From assembly GCA_021777365.1 (NCBI GenBank), contig JAJYDP010000027.1, forward strand, positions 1-16,837: a stretch of DNA of 16,837 nucleotides, given 5' to 3'. This document shows, piece after piece, positions 8,634 through 14,578 of this stretch. The first letter of the stretch is position 1. Each line of letters opens with the position of its first letter. A program made the position numbers and the translations under genes. This stretch comes from Chloroflexota bacterium (GTDB lineage: Bacteria; Chloroflexota; Limnocylindria; Limnocylindrales; CSP1-4). The notes below the pieces were generated by a model that saw only the letters and a program-made list of their open reading frames with translations, made no database searches and was not told the DNA's origin.

Positions 8634-8717
8634 CCGCGGGCTGAGGCCTTCACCGAAATCGACACCCGCGGCGCTGCCGACTCGGCCGAGGGCTTCTGCC
8701 GCCGATCACGCCGACTG

Positions 8718-8748
8718 CTGACACGTGCCGCGGAGCGTCGCGTACGCT
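8718..8748 (+). promoter_or_regulatory. mscL: Possible promoter for mscL
   Basis: CTGACA (8718-8723) and TACGCT (8743-8748) resemble -35 and -10 boxes with a long 19-nt spacing. The -10-like box fits the TAnnnT pattern used elsewhere in the window. Transcription would start about 35 nt upstream of the GTG start codon. Confidence 0.35.
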
Positions 8749-8787
8749 CCGGCCAACCTGTGGCCGACGGGCACGGGAGGGGATGAC

Positions 8788-9198
8788 GTGCTGAGCGAGT
8801 TCCGTGCGTTCCTGCTGAAGACCAACGCGCTCGCGCTGGCGATCGGCGTGATCATCGGTGCCGCGCTGGGCGCGGTGGTGTCGTCCCTGGTGAACGACAT
8901 CATCATGCCGCCCGTCGGCTACGTGCTCGGGGGCGTGGACTTCTCGTCGCTGCAGATCGTGCTCGGAACGCATACCGACGCGACCGGCAAGGTGACGCAG
9001 GTCGCGATCCGCTACGGCAACTTCATCAACGTCGTGATCGCCTTCATCGTGGTTGCCTTCGTCGTCTTCATGATCGCCCGAACGTTCATCAAGGAGGCAC
9101 CTGCGGCGCCCCCGGCGCCGACCAGGACGTGCCCGTACTGCAGGGAGACCGTGCTCGCCGACGCGACGCGCTGCTCGCACTGCACCAGCACGATCTGA
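8788..9198 (+). CDS. mscL: Large-conductance mechanosensitive channel MscL with C-terminal zinc ribbon
   Basis: 136-aa inner-membrane channel that opens under membrane tension to release solutes on hypo-osmotic shock. TM1 with the pore-lining glycines and the conserved segment through NDIIMPPVG spans about residues 13-45. A periplasmic loop follows, then TM2 at about 78-98. The usual C-terminal amphipathic helix is replaced by a Pro/Ala linker (103-112) and a zinc-ribbon motif, C115-x2-C118-x10-C129-x2-C132 (CPYC and CSHC), ending CTSTI. The start is GTG 8788 with GGGAGGGG at 8775-8782. The nearby ATG at 8783 is out of frame, and the in-frame ATG at 8725 lies upstream of the ribosome binding site. 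No neighbour shares its function. Confidence 0.93.
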   Translation: MLSEFRAFLLKTNALALAIGVIIGAALGAVVSSLVNDIIMPPVGYVLGGVDFSSLQIVLGTHTDATGKVTQVAIRYGNFINVVIAFIVVAFVVFMIARTFIKEAPAAPPAPTRTCPYCRETVLADATRCSHCTSTI

Positions 9199-9255
9199 CG
9201 GGAGCGGGGACCGCGACTCCGGACGGGTACCAGGGCGCCGAGGCAGGTCTGGTCC

Positions 9256-9273
9256 TCGAGGCAGCTGCCTCGA
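9256..9273. terminator. Palindrome downstream of mscL, possible terminator
   Basis: Perfect 18-bp palindrome (tcgaggcag / ctgcctcga) 58 nt after the mscL stop. A second copy of cgaggcag at 9239-9246 could pair with the right arm (ctgcctcg) to give a stem with an 18-nt loop. No U-tract follows. It may be a terminator or a protein-binding site. Confidence 0.35.
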
Positions 9274-9280
9274 CCGCCGA

Positions 9281-9355
9281 AACGGACGCCTGCCAGCCGG
9301 CCGCCGCCGCCCGACAGCCGGGGCACATGCCCGACAGCCGCAACGGACGCCTGCC
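9281..9355. repeat. Short direct repeats downstream of mscL
   Basis: aacggacgcctgcc occurs at 9281-9294 and 9342-9355. Between them gcccgacagccg occurs twice at 9309-9320 and 9329-9340 (20-bp period). The region is non-coding and the role unknown. Confidence 0.6.
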
Positions 9356-9690
9356 CGCTGACGGGCACCCCCCGTGGGGGCGCTGCCACTGTCGAAGGAT
9401 CCACTGTCGGGCACGTCGCTTCCGGGCGCTCCGGACCCGGGATCTTCGGATGGTCGCTATCGCACGCCGGCTGAGCCGTACGCGCGGTCGGCGCAGACCG
9501 GGACCGATGAAGTCGCCCATGGGCGCAGCGGCGGGGCGTTCGGGCCACGAGGATCGAGGCGCAGGCCGGCGTCGGCGACGAATAGCGCATCTCGAACCGT
9601 GGGGCGGCGTCGCGAGGGCATGCCGCGCCGGGCGCCACGATGCGCCAGGCCTGCGTAAGGCCCGTCTCGCGTGCATTGGCGGACAATCCG

Positions 9691-9794
9691 GCCGCGTTCG
9701 TCGCTATCGCACAGCGGGTGGACGTCAGCGAGCCTGGTCGGTCGGCCGTCGCCGCGTTCGTCGCTATCGCACGGCGGGTGGACGTCAGCGAGCC
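9691..9794. repeat. Tandem pair of a 44-bp repeat, 60-bp period
   Basis: The 44 bp at 9691-9734 recur at 9751-9794 with a single mismatch (9713 a versus 9773 g), separated by a 16-bp spacer. The unit contains gtcgctatcgcac, and this 13-mer also occurs a third time at 9453-9465. The unit includes gacgtc but no extended inverted repeat, so it does not look like a CRISPR or a simple REP hairpin. It may be a unit of a dispersed genomic repeat. Confidence 0.85.
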
Positions 9795-9990
9795 AGGCGG
9801 ATCCCGGCAGCCGACGCGTCGCAGCCGACGCTCGGTGCTGCTGCTCGCTCCGCGTGCGTCGGCCGGATCGGCTTGGCCGGCGATCCCCGTCGTCGCGGGC
9901 CGGGCCGACAGTGCGGACCAGGGTCGATCCGCCCCTGGAGGCCGCACCAGCGTTCAGGCCGCAGCACGGCGCCCGCCGTCGGCGCCTCCG

Positions 9991-10719
9991 TCACCCGGAG
10001 AGGCGGACGCGGAAGTGGTACCGGTCGCCGCGGTACCAGGAGCGGGCGAACTCGATCGATCGCCCGTCCTCCAGCCTGGTGATGCGCTCGAGGTAGAGGA
10101 GCGCGGCCCCCGGTTCGATGTGGAGGAGGGCGGCCGTCCCCGGCTCCGCCGCACGGCTCTCGATCGACTGGTCGGCGTGCCTCGGCCGGAGCTGGTACAC
10201 GCTCTGCAGCACCTCGTAGAGCGATCGCTGGGCGAGATCGATGCTCAGCAGGCCGGGGCAGAGCTCGAGCGGCACGTGGGTCACCTCGACGGCCATCGGC
10301 TCATCGTCGGCCAGGCGCAGGCGGCGGATCCGGGCGATCGGCGCCGCGGCGGCCAGGCCGAGCCGATCCGCGACGTGCGGGTCGCTGACCTCGTCGGCCG
10401 CGAGCACCCGCGATGACGGCGAAAGCCCGCGCTGGACCATGTCCTGGGTGAACCCGGTGAGGACGCCCAGCGACCGGGGCGTGCCCGGAGAGGCGCGGAA
10501 GGTTCCCCGGCCCGGGGCCGTGAAGACCGCGCCCTCGTCGGTGAGCTCGCGGAGCGCCTGCCGGACCGTGATCCGGCTGACCCCCAGCTCACGCGCCAGC
10601 TCGCGCTCCGAGGGCAGCGCGCCGTCGGAGTGGTCGCCGTCGCCGGTGATCCGCAGGCGGAGCACCTGCTTGACCTGCGCGTAGAGCGGTATGGGACCCC
10701 GTCGGTGGAGCTGAGGCAT
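9991..10719 (-). CDS. GntR/HutC-family transcriptional regulator (DasR/NagR/PhnF-like, UTRA domain)
   Basis: 242-aa DNA-binding regulator. The N-terminal winged helix-turn-helix (about 9-75) has the GntR signature LPSERELARELGVSRITVRQAL (35-56) and wing GRGTF (70-74). The C-terminal UTRA effector domain (about 85-238) starts with LGVLTGFTQDMVQRGLSP, strongly like DasR/NagR-type regulators, and ends with the usual ALLYLERITR and FARSWYRGDRYHF segments. UTRA domains bind small effectors, often phosphosugars or related metabolites. It is the last gene of a minus-strand set behind EIIA-EIIB-EIIC, with a 78-bp gap carrying a hairpin. It probably represses or tunes that operon through the palindrome near 13490. 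The known E. coli ula regulator, UlaR, is instead a DeoR-family protein, so the inducer may differ. Confidence 0.92.
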   Translation of the reverse strand: MPQLHRRGPIPLYAQVKQVLRLRITGDGDHSDGALPSERELARELGVSRITVRQALRELTDEGAVFTAPGRGTFRASPGTPRSLGVLTGFTQDMVQRGLSPSSRVLAADEVSDPHVADRLGLAAAAPIARIRRLRLADDEPMAVEVTHVPLELCPGLLSIDLAQRSLYEVLQSVYQLRPRHADQSIESRAAEPGTAALLHIEPGAALLYLERITRLEDGRSIEFARSWYRGDRYHFRVRLSG

Positions 10720-10745
10720 CGTTCGGCGCCCGATGGAGGTGGAGA

Positions 10746-10780
10746 CCGGGTAGCCCCGGGGGTGAGCCGCGGCTACCCGG
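10746..10780 (-). terminator. Hairpin between EIIC and gntR (attenuator or partial terminator)
   Basis: Perfect 10-bp inverted repeat (ccgggtagcc at 10746-10755, ggctacccgg at 10771-10780) with a 15-nt loop, 18 nt after the EIIC stop and 26 nt before the gntR start on the minus strand. There is no U-run. It may lower gntR expression relative to the PTS genes or protect the upstream mRNA 3' end. Confidence 0.55.
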
Positions 10781-10797
10781 TGCCCGTCAGATGCCGA

Positions 10798-12267
10798 TCA
10801 CGCGGCGTGCACGGATGGGCGCTCGGCCGGCGCGGCCTCCGCCGCTCCGCCCGGAACCCAGCCGCGCTCGACGAAGTGCGTCTGCCACCAGCTGGCGGCG
10901 GCCACCAGGACGGCGCAGACGACGACCAGTGCGACCACCGCACCGACACTGCCGATGCGGGCCACGTTGCCGCTCACGATCCCGAACCACTGGAAGTCGG
11001 TGTCGCCGAAGGTCGTGTTCACGAACCCGATGGCGCTCATCACCGGCACCAGGAAGGCCGCGAGGAAGGTGATCAGCAGCCCGTTGACGAAGCCGCCGAG
11101 CACCGCGCCACGTCGGCCACCGGTCGCGTTTCCGAACACGCCCGCACCGGCACCGTCGAAGAAGTGCGGCACCATGCCGGGCAGGATGAGGGGCAGCGCC
11201 AGCCACGGCCCGAGCCACACGCTCAGGACCACGAAGCCGACGAGGCCGCCCACGACGCTCATCAGGAAGCCGATGATCACGGCGTTCGGGGCGAACGGGT
11301 ACATCACGGGGATGTCGAGCGCCGGCACCGCGCCGGGCACGACGCGCTCCGCGATCCCGGCGAAGGCCGGGACGATCTCGCCCAGGATGGTGCGAACGCC
11401 GAGCAGGATCACCGCCACGCCGGCGCCGAACGACAGGGCGTTGCCGAACTGGGCGGCCAGGTAGCCGCCGGCACCGCCGACCGTCCCGCCGCCGGCATCC
11501 TTGATCGCCTGCGCCTCGCCCACGCGGGCCAGCAGCGCCACGGCGAAGACCAGGTAGAGGATGACCATCGACGCCGCCGTGGCGACCATCGGGTCACGCA
11601 CCCACTTGATCGCGTCGGGCAGCTCCATCTCCTCGGTGCTCTTGCTCTTGCCGACCCACTGGCCGAGGAAGCCCGAGGTGATGTAGCTCAGCGTGTTGAA
11701 GTGGCCGATGGCGAACGGCTGGCCGCCCGTCAGCTTCTTCGTCCACGGATGGGCGAAGGCGGGCATCACCACCATCATCGTCGCCAGGCCGATCGCGCCA
11801 CCGATCACCGCGAGGGTGTCGGTCGCCTTCTGGCTCAGCAGCACGACCGTCAGCACGGTCGCCATGAAGAGCATGTGGTGGCCGGTGAGGAAGATGTAGC
11901 GCAGCGGTGTGAGCCGCGCGATGACCAGCGAGAGCAGCACCCCGAAGAACATCGCGTACGCGATGTCGGTGCCGAACGCGGGCTTCGCGTTGACCAGCGC
12001 CGTGATCGCCTCGTTGGTGGGCACGACGCCGTTGGCGCCGGTGGCACCGAAGATCATGGCCCCGAACGGAGTCAGGGCGGAGATCACGATGCCGGCACCG
12101 GCGGCCAGGATGACGTAGCCCAGGGTCGCCTTCGCGGTGCCGCTGATGATGTCGCCGAGCTTGCGGCGCCCGGCGATGAGCCCGATGGCGGTGATGATGC
12201 CGATCAGGTACGCCGGCTTGCCGAATACCTCCGACGAGATCCAGTTGAAGAGATAGCCAACGTCCAT
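10798..12267 (-). CDS. ulaA: PTS EIIC permease, L-ascorbate family (UlaA/SgaT-like)
   Basis: 489-aa polytopic membrane protein that carries the substrate across the membrane while EIIB phosphorylates it. Multiple hydrophobic segments span the length. Segments typical of UlaA are FLTGHHMLFMATV (127-139), FAIGHFNTLSY (185-195), PALDIP with YPFAPNAVIIGF (315-334), and MVPHFFDGAGAGVFGN (365-380). Its length is close to the roughly 465 aa of E. coli UlaA plus a polar Ala/Glu-rich tail. ATG 12267 is preceded by GGGAGGAG (12280-12287 on the minus strand). It follows EIIB after a 199-bp gap, unusually large for one operon. The family is clear. The substrate may be L-ascorbate or another sugar acid, since no ulaDEFG-type catabolic genes are in the window. 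Confidence 0.92.
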   Translation of the reverse strand: MDVGYLFNWISSEVFGKPAYLIGIITAIGLIAGRRKLGDIISGTAKATLGYVILAAGAGIVISALTPFGAMIFGATGANGVVPTNEAITALVNAKPAFGTDIAYAMFFGVLLSLVIARLTPLRYIFLTGHHMLFMATVLTVVLLSQKATDTLAVIGGAIGLATMMVVMPAFAHPWTKKLTGGQPFAIGHFNTLSYITSGFLGQWVGKSKSTEEMELPDAIKWVRDPMVATAASMVILYLVFAVALLARVGEAQAIKDAGGGTVGGAGGYLAAQFGNALSFGAGVAVILLGVRTILGEIVPAFAGIAERVVPGAVPALDIPVMYPFAPNAVIIGFLMSVVGGLVGFVVLSVWLGPWLALPLILPGMVPHFFDGAGAGVFGNATGGRRGAVLGGFVNGLLITFLAAFLVPVMSAIGFVNTTFGDTDFQWFGIVSGNVARIGSVGAVVALVVVCAVLVAAASWWQTHFVERGWVPGGAAEAAPAERPSVHAA

Positions 12268-12466
12268 GGTGACGACGCGCTCCTCCCGTTCTTCCCCCTC
12301 GTCCTCCGTGGCCTGGCGACAACTCCCGTGCCGCCTCCATGCCCGGCGTCGACCGAGCCCTGGCCGATCGAGATCGAGCCGCCGACTCGGACCGCCACGT
12401 GCCGGGCGGTCATCGACGATCCACTGCCCTCCTTTCCACGGGCTCGCTCGTCATGCGCTCGGCGGG
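12268..12466 (-). other. 199-bp gap between EIIB and EIIC
   Basis: On the minus strand this gap contains a small hairpin (accgcc 12391-12396 with ggcggt 12405-12410, 8-nt loop) and the EIIC ribosome binding site. A 69-codon open frame starts at ATG 12410 with AAGGAGG about 14 nt upstream, and its end overlaps the EIIC start. Its Arg/Gly/Ser-rich sequence resembles nothing I know, so I do not call it a gene. No clear promoter box is visible. Confidence 0.35.
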
Positions 12467-12751
12467 CTAGGCCTGGCCCCCGGGGAGCGCGGAACGGAGC
12501 TTCTCGACCATCTCGTTCAGGTCGATGAAGTTGCGGATCGTGACGATCGGGGGTTTCACCTGGCCGATCTGCTCGGCCAGCTCGGCCGTGGTCAGGATCA
12601 GGTCGGCCGTCTGGGCGGCTGCGCGTGCCGACCCGATGTCGGACACTTCGACGTCCGCCTTGAGCCCCAGCTGCCTGAGCGCCTTCTCCGCCTGCATCCT
12701 GAGCAGCAGCCCGCTGCCGAGGCCCATGCCGCACACCGCCAGGATCTTCAC
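12467..12751 (-). CDS. ulaB: PTS EIIB, ascorbate/lactose-type (UlaB-like)
   Basis: 94-aa cytoplasmic phosphocarrier that takes phosphate from EIIA onto a cysteine and passes it to the substrate bound in EIIC. The P-loop-like active site is at the N-terminus: C7 in AVCGMGLGSG, as in UlaB (AVCGNGQGSS). The remainder (ADLILTTAELAEQI, then VTIRNFID) and the length of about 95 aa match stand-alone EIIB of this family. The start is GTG 12751, overlapping the EIIA stop as GTGA, with GGTGAGG upstream, so translation is probably coupled to EIIA. Confidence 0.93.
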   Translation of the reverse strand: MKILAVCGMGLGSGLLLRMQAEKALRQLGLKADVEVSDIGSARAAAQTADLILTTAELAEQIGQVKPPIVTIRNFIDLNEMVEKLRSALPGGQA

Positions 12752-13419
12752 GCCTCGACCTCACCTTCCTGTCTGATCTGGGTCCGACCTCCCGGGGAGG
12801 CCATGTCCGGCGCGATTGCGGCTGCGGCCGCAATCGCGCCTGCCGTCGCGGCCGCCGGTGCCGATGTCGTCGCCGTCGCAGTGCCGCCGGCAGCCGCGGT
12901 TGCCGTCGCGTGCTCGTACGCGGTCACGATCGCCCGCACGCCGGCCGCGTCCGGTGCGTCCAGCAGCTCGGCGCGGCGCACGTCATCGCTGAGCAGCTCG
13001 GCCAGGGTCGCGAGGGCCTCGACGTGGGCACCGTCGTCCACCGCTGCCAGCCCCACCACGAGGCTGACCGGATCGTTCTCGGGATGCCCGAACCTGACCG
13101 GCCGGGCGAGCGTGACCCAGGCGAGCCCGGTGCGCAGCACCGCCGGCGAGGGGCGCGAGTGGGCGAGCGCGATACCGGGGGCGATCACGATGTACGGACC
13201 GAGCTGCTCGACGGTCGCGATCATCTCGTCGGCGTAGGCAGGGCTCGCCGCGCCGCTCGCGGTCAGCGCCTCGCCGGCGCGGCGGACAGCGTCACGCCAG
13301 TCACGCGCTGACTGCCGGAGCCGGATGGCCCGGAGTGGCAGCAGGGCTGACAGGCTCCCCGGACCGACCATGTCGGCCACCGATCCGTCCCTCGTCGGAC
13401 CGCGGTGTTCGGCGAACAT
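12748..13419 (-). CDS. ulaC: PTS EIIA, type-2 domain (UlaC-like), with Ala-rich linker-like tail
   Basis: Cytoplasmic phosphocarrier that receives phosphate from HPr on a histidine and hands it to EIIB. From ATG 13419 it is 223 aa. The EIIA type-2 domain covers about residues 25-168 and aligns well by eye with E. coli UlaC: VEQLGPYIVIAPGIALAHSRP with active H87, then the NDPVSLVVGLAAVD segment. The next Met (residue 17, 13371) is an equally good start, since it would put the domain at the same distance from the N-terminus as in UlaC. A tail of about 55 residues (169-223) is nearly all Ala/Thr/Gly/Pro, looks like an interdomain linker, and ends in a GTGA overlap with EIIB. Its DNA contains a perfect 12-bp inverted repeat. 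First gene of the operon. Confidence 0.9.
   Translation of the reverse strand: MFAEHRGPTRDGSVADMVGPGSLSALLPLRAIRLRQSARDWRDAVRRAGEALTASGAASPAYADEMIATVEQLGPYIVIAPGIALAHSRPSPAVLRTGLAWVTLARPVRFGHPENDPVSLVVGLAAVDDGAHVEALATLAELLSDDVRRAELLDAPDAAGVRAIVTAYEHATATAAAGGTATATTSAPAAATAGAIAAAAAIAPDMASPGGRTQIRQEGEVEA
12810..12839 (-). promoter_or_regulatory. Perfect 12-bp inverted repeat within the end of the EIIA gene
   Basis: gcgcgattgcgg (12810-12821) and ccgcaatcgcgc (12828-12839) flank a 6-nt loop. The transcript would form a very stable stem about 60 nt upstream of the EIIB start. A smaller stem (cctcc 12788-12792 with ggagg 12796-12800) lies just downstream. It encodes part of the Ala/Ile-rich tail. 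It may influence mRNA stability or EIIA:EIIB expression ratio. Confidence 0.55.
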
Positions 13420-13436
13420 CGCCGATGCCTGAGTCG

Positions 13437-13465
13437 AGATAAGCCGCGCGTACGTGCACGGTCAA
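13437..13465 (-). promoter_or_regulatory. Possible promoter of the PTS-gntR operon
   Basis: On the minus strand TTGACC (13465-13460) and TTATCT (13442-13437) are separated by 17 nt. The -35 box is good; the -10 box is weak but is the only AT-rich stretch nearby. Transcription would start about 11 nt before the ATG at 13419. Confidence 0.45.
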
Positions 13466-13481
13466 GAGGCGAATGGACCGG

Positions 13482-13497
13482 ACTGGTCCGGACCGGT
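13482..13497. promoter_or_regulatory. Candidate GntR (DasR-like) operator
   Basis: actggtccggaccggt is centred on the perfect 10-bp palindrome ggtccggacc. As I recall it, the DasR-type consensus is close to ACTGGTCTAGACCAGT. Thirteen of 16 positions agree, and the differences are A/T-to-G/C changes. The site lies 16 bp upstream of the -35 box of the operon that ends in a DasR-like gntR. An overlapping partial copy (ggacc-ggact-ggtcc) starts at 13475. Confidence 0.5.
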
Positions 13498-13586
13498 TCG
13501 GCCGGGCCGCCGCAGCCGGGGCGGCACCGCCGGTTCGTCCGGCGCCGGGCGGGAAGGTCCGATGCGGATCCCCGGAGGCGCGATCG

Positions 13587-14426
13587 TCAGCGGCGGGGCG
13601 ACCGCTCGTCGGGGGCAGTCGGGCGATCGACCGCCTCGCGGACGTCGGCCTCGCGCGGCCCGGCAGGCGCGTGCGCCCAGGCCCAGTGGCGCCAGTGCCG
13701 CAGGATCGCGTCCGCGTGATCGGCCTGCCGCTGGCATGCCTGCAACTGGAGCAGGACGCTGTGCGCGGCGGACGGCACCTCGGCGATCCGCTCGCCGGCA
13801 GGCGCCACCATGGCCGCGGCCGTCAGGGCCTGGCGCCGGAAGCCGCCGGCCGGATCGGCGGCAACCTCGATCATCCGGCCCGCGAGCGGCCCATCGAGGA
13901 CCTCGAACGTGCGAGTGATGCAGGTCGCCGACAGTCGATGCCCCGGTCGTCGGGCGTCGGCCACTGGGGGCGTGGGCCGGTCCTCGGCCGACCGGCCCGT
14001 GATCGTCGCGCGGCCATCGGGATGGGCCGTGCCGCGGGGACTCGGGCGCAGCGCCGCTCCCTGCGCGGTCATGCGCAGCGCCGTGCCCTCGGGCAGCGTC
14101 AGGCCGACCCATGATCGGCCCGCGTGCGTCACGAAGGGTGGGCGTCCCCGGCGCCGCTGCAGGGCAAGGTCCACCGCGGCCACCCACGAGGTTCCGGACT
14201 CGGCCGGGCCGGGCCTCAGCCAGCGCGGCAGCCGGGCCACGAAGATCTCCGCCTCCATGCGGAGCTCGGACTCGCGCTGCTCACGTTCGGCGCTGGCCAC
14301 CTCGCGCAGTTCGGCATGGCGGTGCAGGTTGGCGCGACTCCTCGCGTCCAGGTCGGCGATGTATCGGCGGAAGGCTGCCAGGAGTCCGGGACGGGCTCGC
14401 TGCCGGCCGCCGCGGTTGGTTTCCAC
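13587..14426 (-). CDS. Unrecognised protein of 279 aa
   Basis: I do not recognise a family. It starts at GTG 14426 with GAGGG about 7 nt upstream, and this frame is the most protein-like of several open here. Residues about 15-70 are charged and helical (FRRYIADLDARSRANL, then Glu/Arg-rich), possibly a coiled coil. A stretch at about 75-130 could be beta-rich. A proline/arginine-rich segment sits near 125-160. A second conserved-looking part (about 170-255) begins FEVLDGPLAGRMIEV and ends with a helix rich in Gln, His and Trp. There is no signal peptide or membrane segment. It is co-directional with and upstream of the PTS operon but separated by 167 bp that contain the operon promoter, so it is probably unrelated. 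Confidence 0.6.
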   Translation of the reverse strand: METNRGGRQRARPGLLAAFRRYIADLDARSRANLHRHAELREVASAEREQRESELRMEAEIFVARLPRWLRPGPAESGTSWVAAVDLALQRRRGRPPFVTHAGRSWVGLTLPEGTALRMTAQGAALRPSPRGTAHPDGRATITGRSAEDRPTPPVADARRPGHRLSATCITRTFEVLDGPLAGRMIEVAADPAGGFRRQALTAAAMVAPAGERIAEVPSAAHSVLLQLQACQRQADHADAILRHWRHWAWAHAPAGPREADVREAVDRPTAPDERSPRR

Positions 14427-14535
14427 GTTTCGGCCCTCGGTGCAGGCGGGCAGTGTCCACCGAATCGCGCGCGGGCGCAGGAAACGGGGGATCCGGTGTC
14501 GGACGCAGCGGCACGGCGCGGGGATCGTTCGTCAA

Positions 14536-14555
14536 TCCGTGTTGACCGTCACGGA
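14536..14555 (-). terminator. Weak hairpin after the molybdopterin protein gene
   Basis: tccgtg (14536-14541) and cacgga (14550-14555) form a 6-bp stem with an 8-nt loop, 23 nt past the minus-strand stop at 14579. No U-tract follows. Position suggests a terminator, but the stem is short. Confidence 0.35.
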
Positions 14556-14578
14556 CGGGGAGCGGCCTGCCCGGCCGG

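Larger units (their letters stand above)
9199..9990. other. Non-coding region between mscL and the gntR stop
   Basis: About 790 bp between two convergent genes with no open frame that looks like a protein. The long frames crossing it (for example 9012-9947 minus, 9640-10416 plus) overlap known genes on the opposite strand and are Arg/Ala/Pro-rich. The region holds a palindrome (9256-9273), short direct repeats (9281-9355), a near-perfect 44-bp direct repeat (9691-9794), and a weak hairpin at 9968-9986 just past the gntR stop that could end the minus-strand operon. The concentration of repeats suggests non-coding repeat DNA rather than a decayed gene. Confidence 0.6.

Noticed and set aside
8725..8787. 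Upstream in-frame ATG for mscL
   Set aside because: The added residues lack MscL homology, and the strong GGGAGGGG lies downstream of that ATG, directly before GTG 8788.
9691..9794. Possible CRISPR fragment
   Set aside because: Only two units, 44 bp long with a 16-bp spacer, no palindromic repeat ends and no cas genes nearby.
9640..10416. Plus-strand open frame containing a repeated FVAIA-RVDVSEPG peptide
   Set aside because: The repeated peptide comes from the 44-bp DNA repeat, and the rest of the frame is antisense to gntR. No ribosome binding site.
12204..12410. 69-codon minus-strand open frame between EIIB and EIIC with an upstream AAGGAGG
   Set aside because: The ribosome binding site is about 14 nt from the ATG, the Arg/Gly/Ser-rich product looks random, and its end lies within the EIIC gene.
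10630..12528. 632-codon plus-strand open frame, His/Asp/Glu-rich
   Set aside because: Antisense to the EIIC permease. The charged, His-rich composition is the complement of hydrophobic codons on the other strand.
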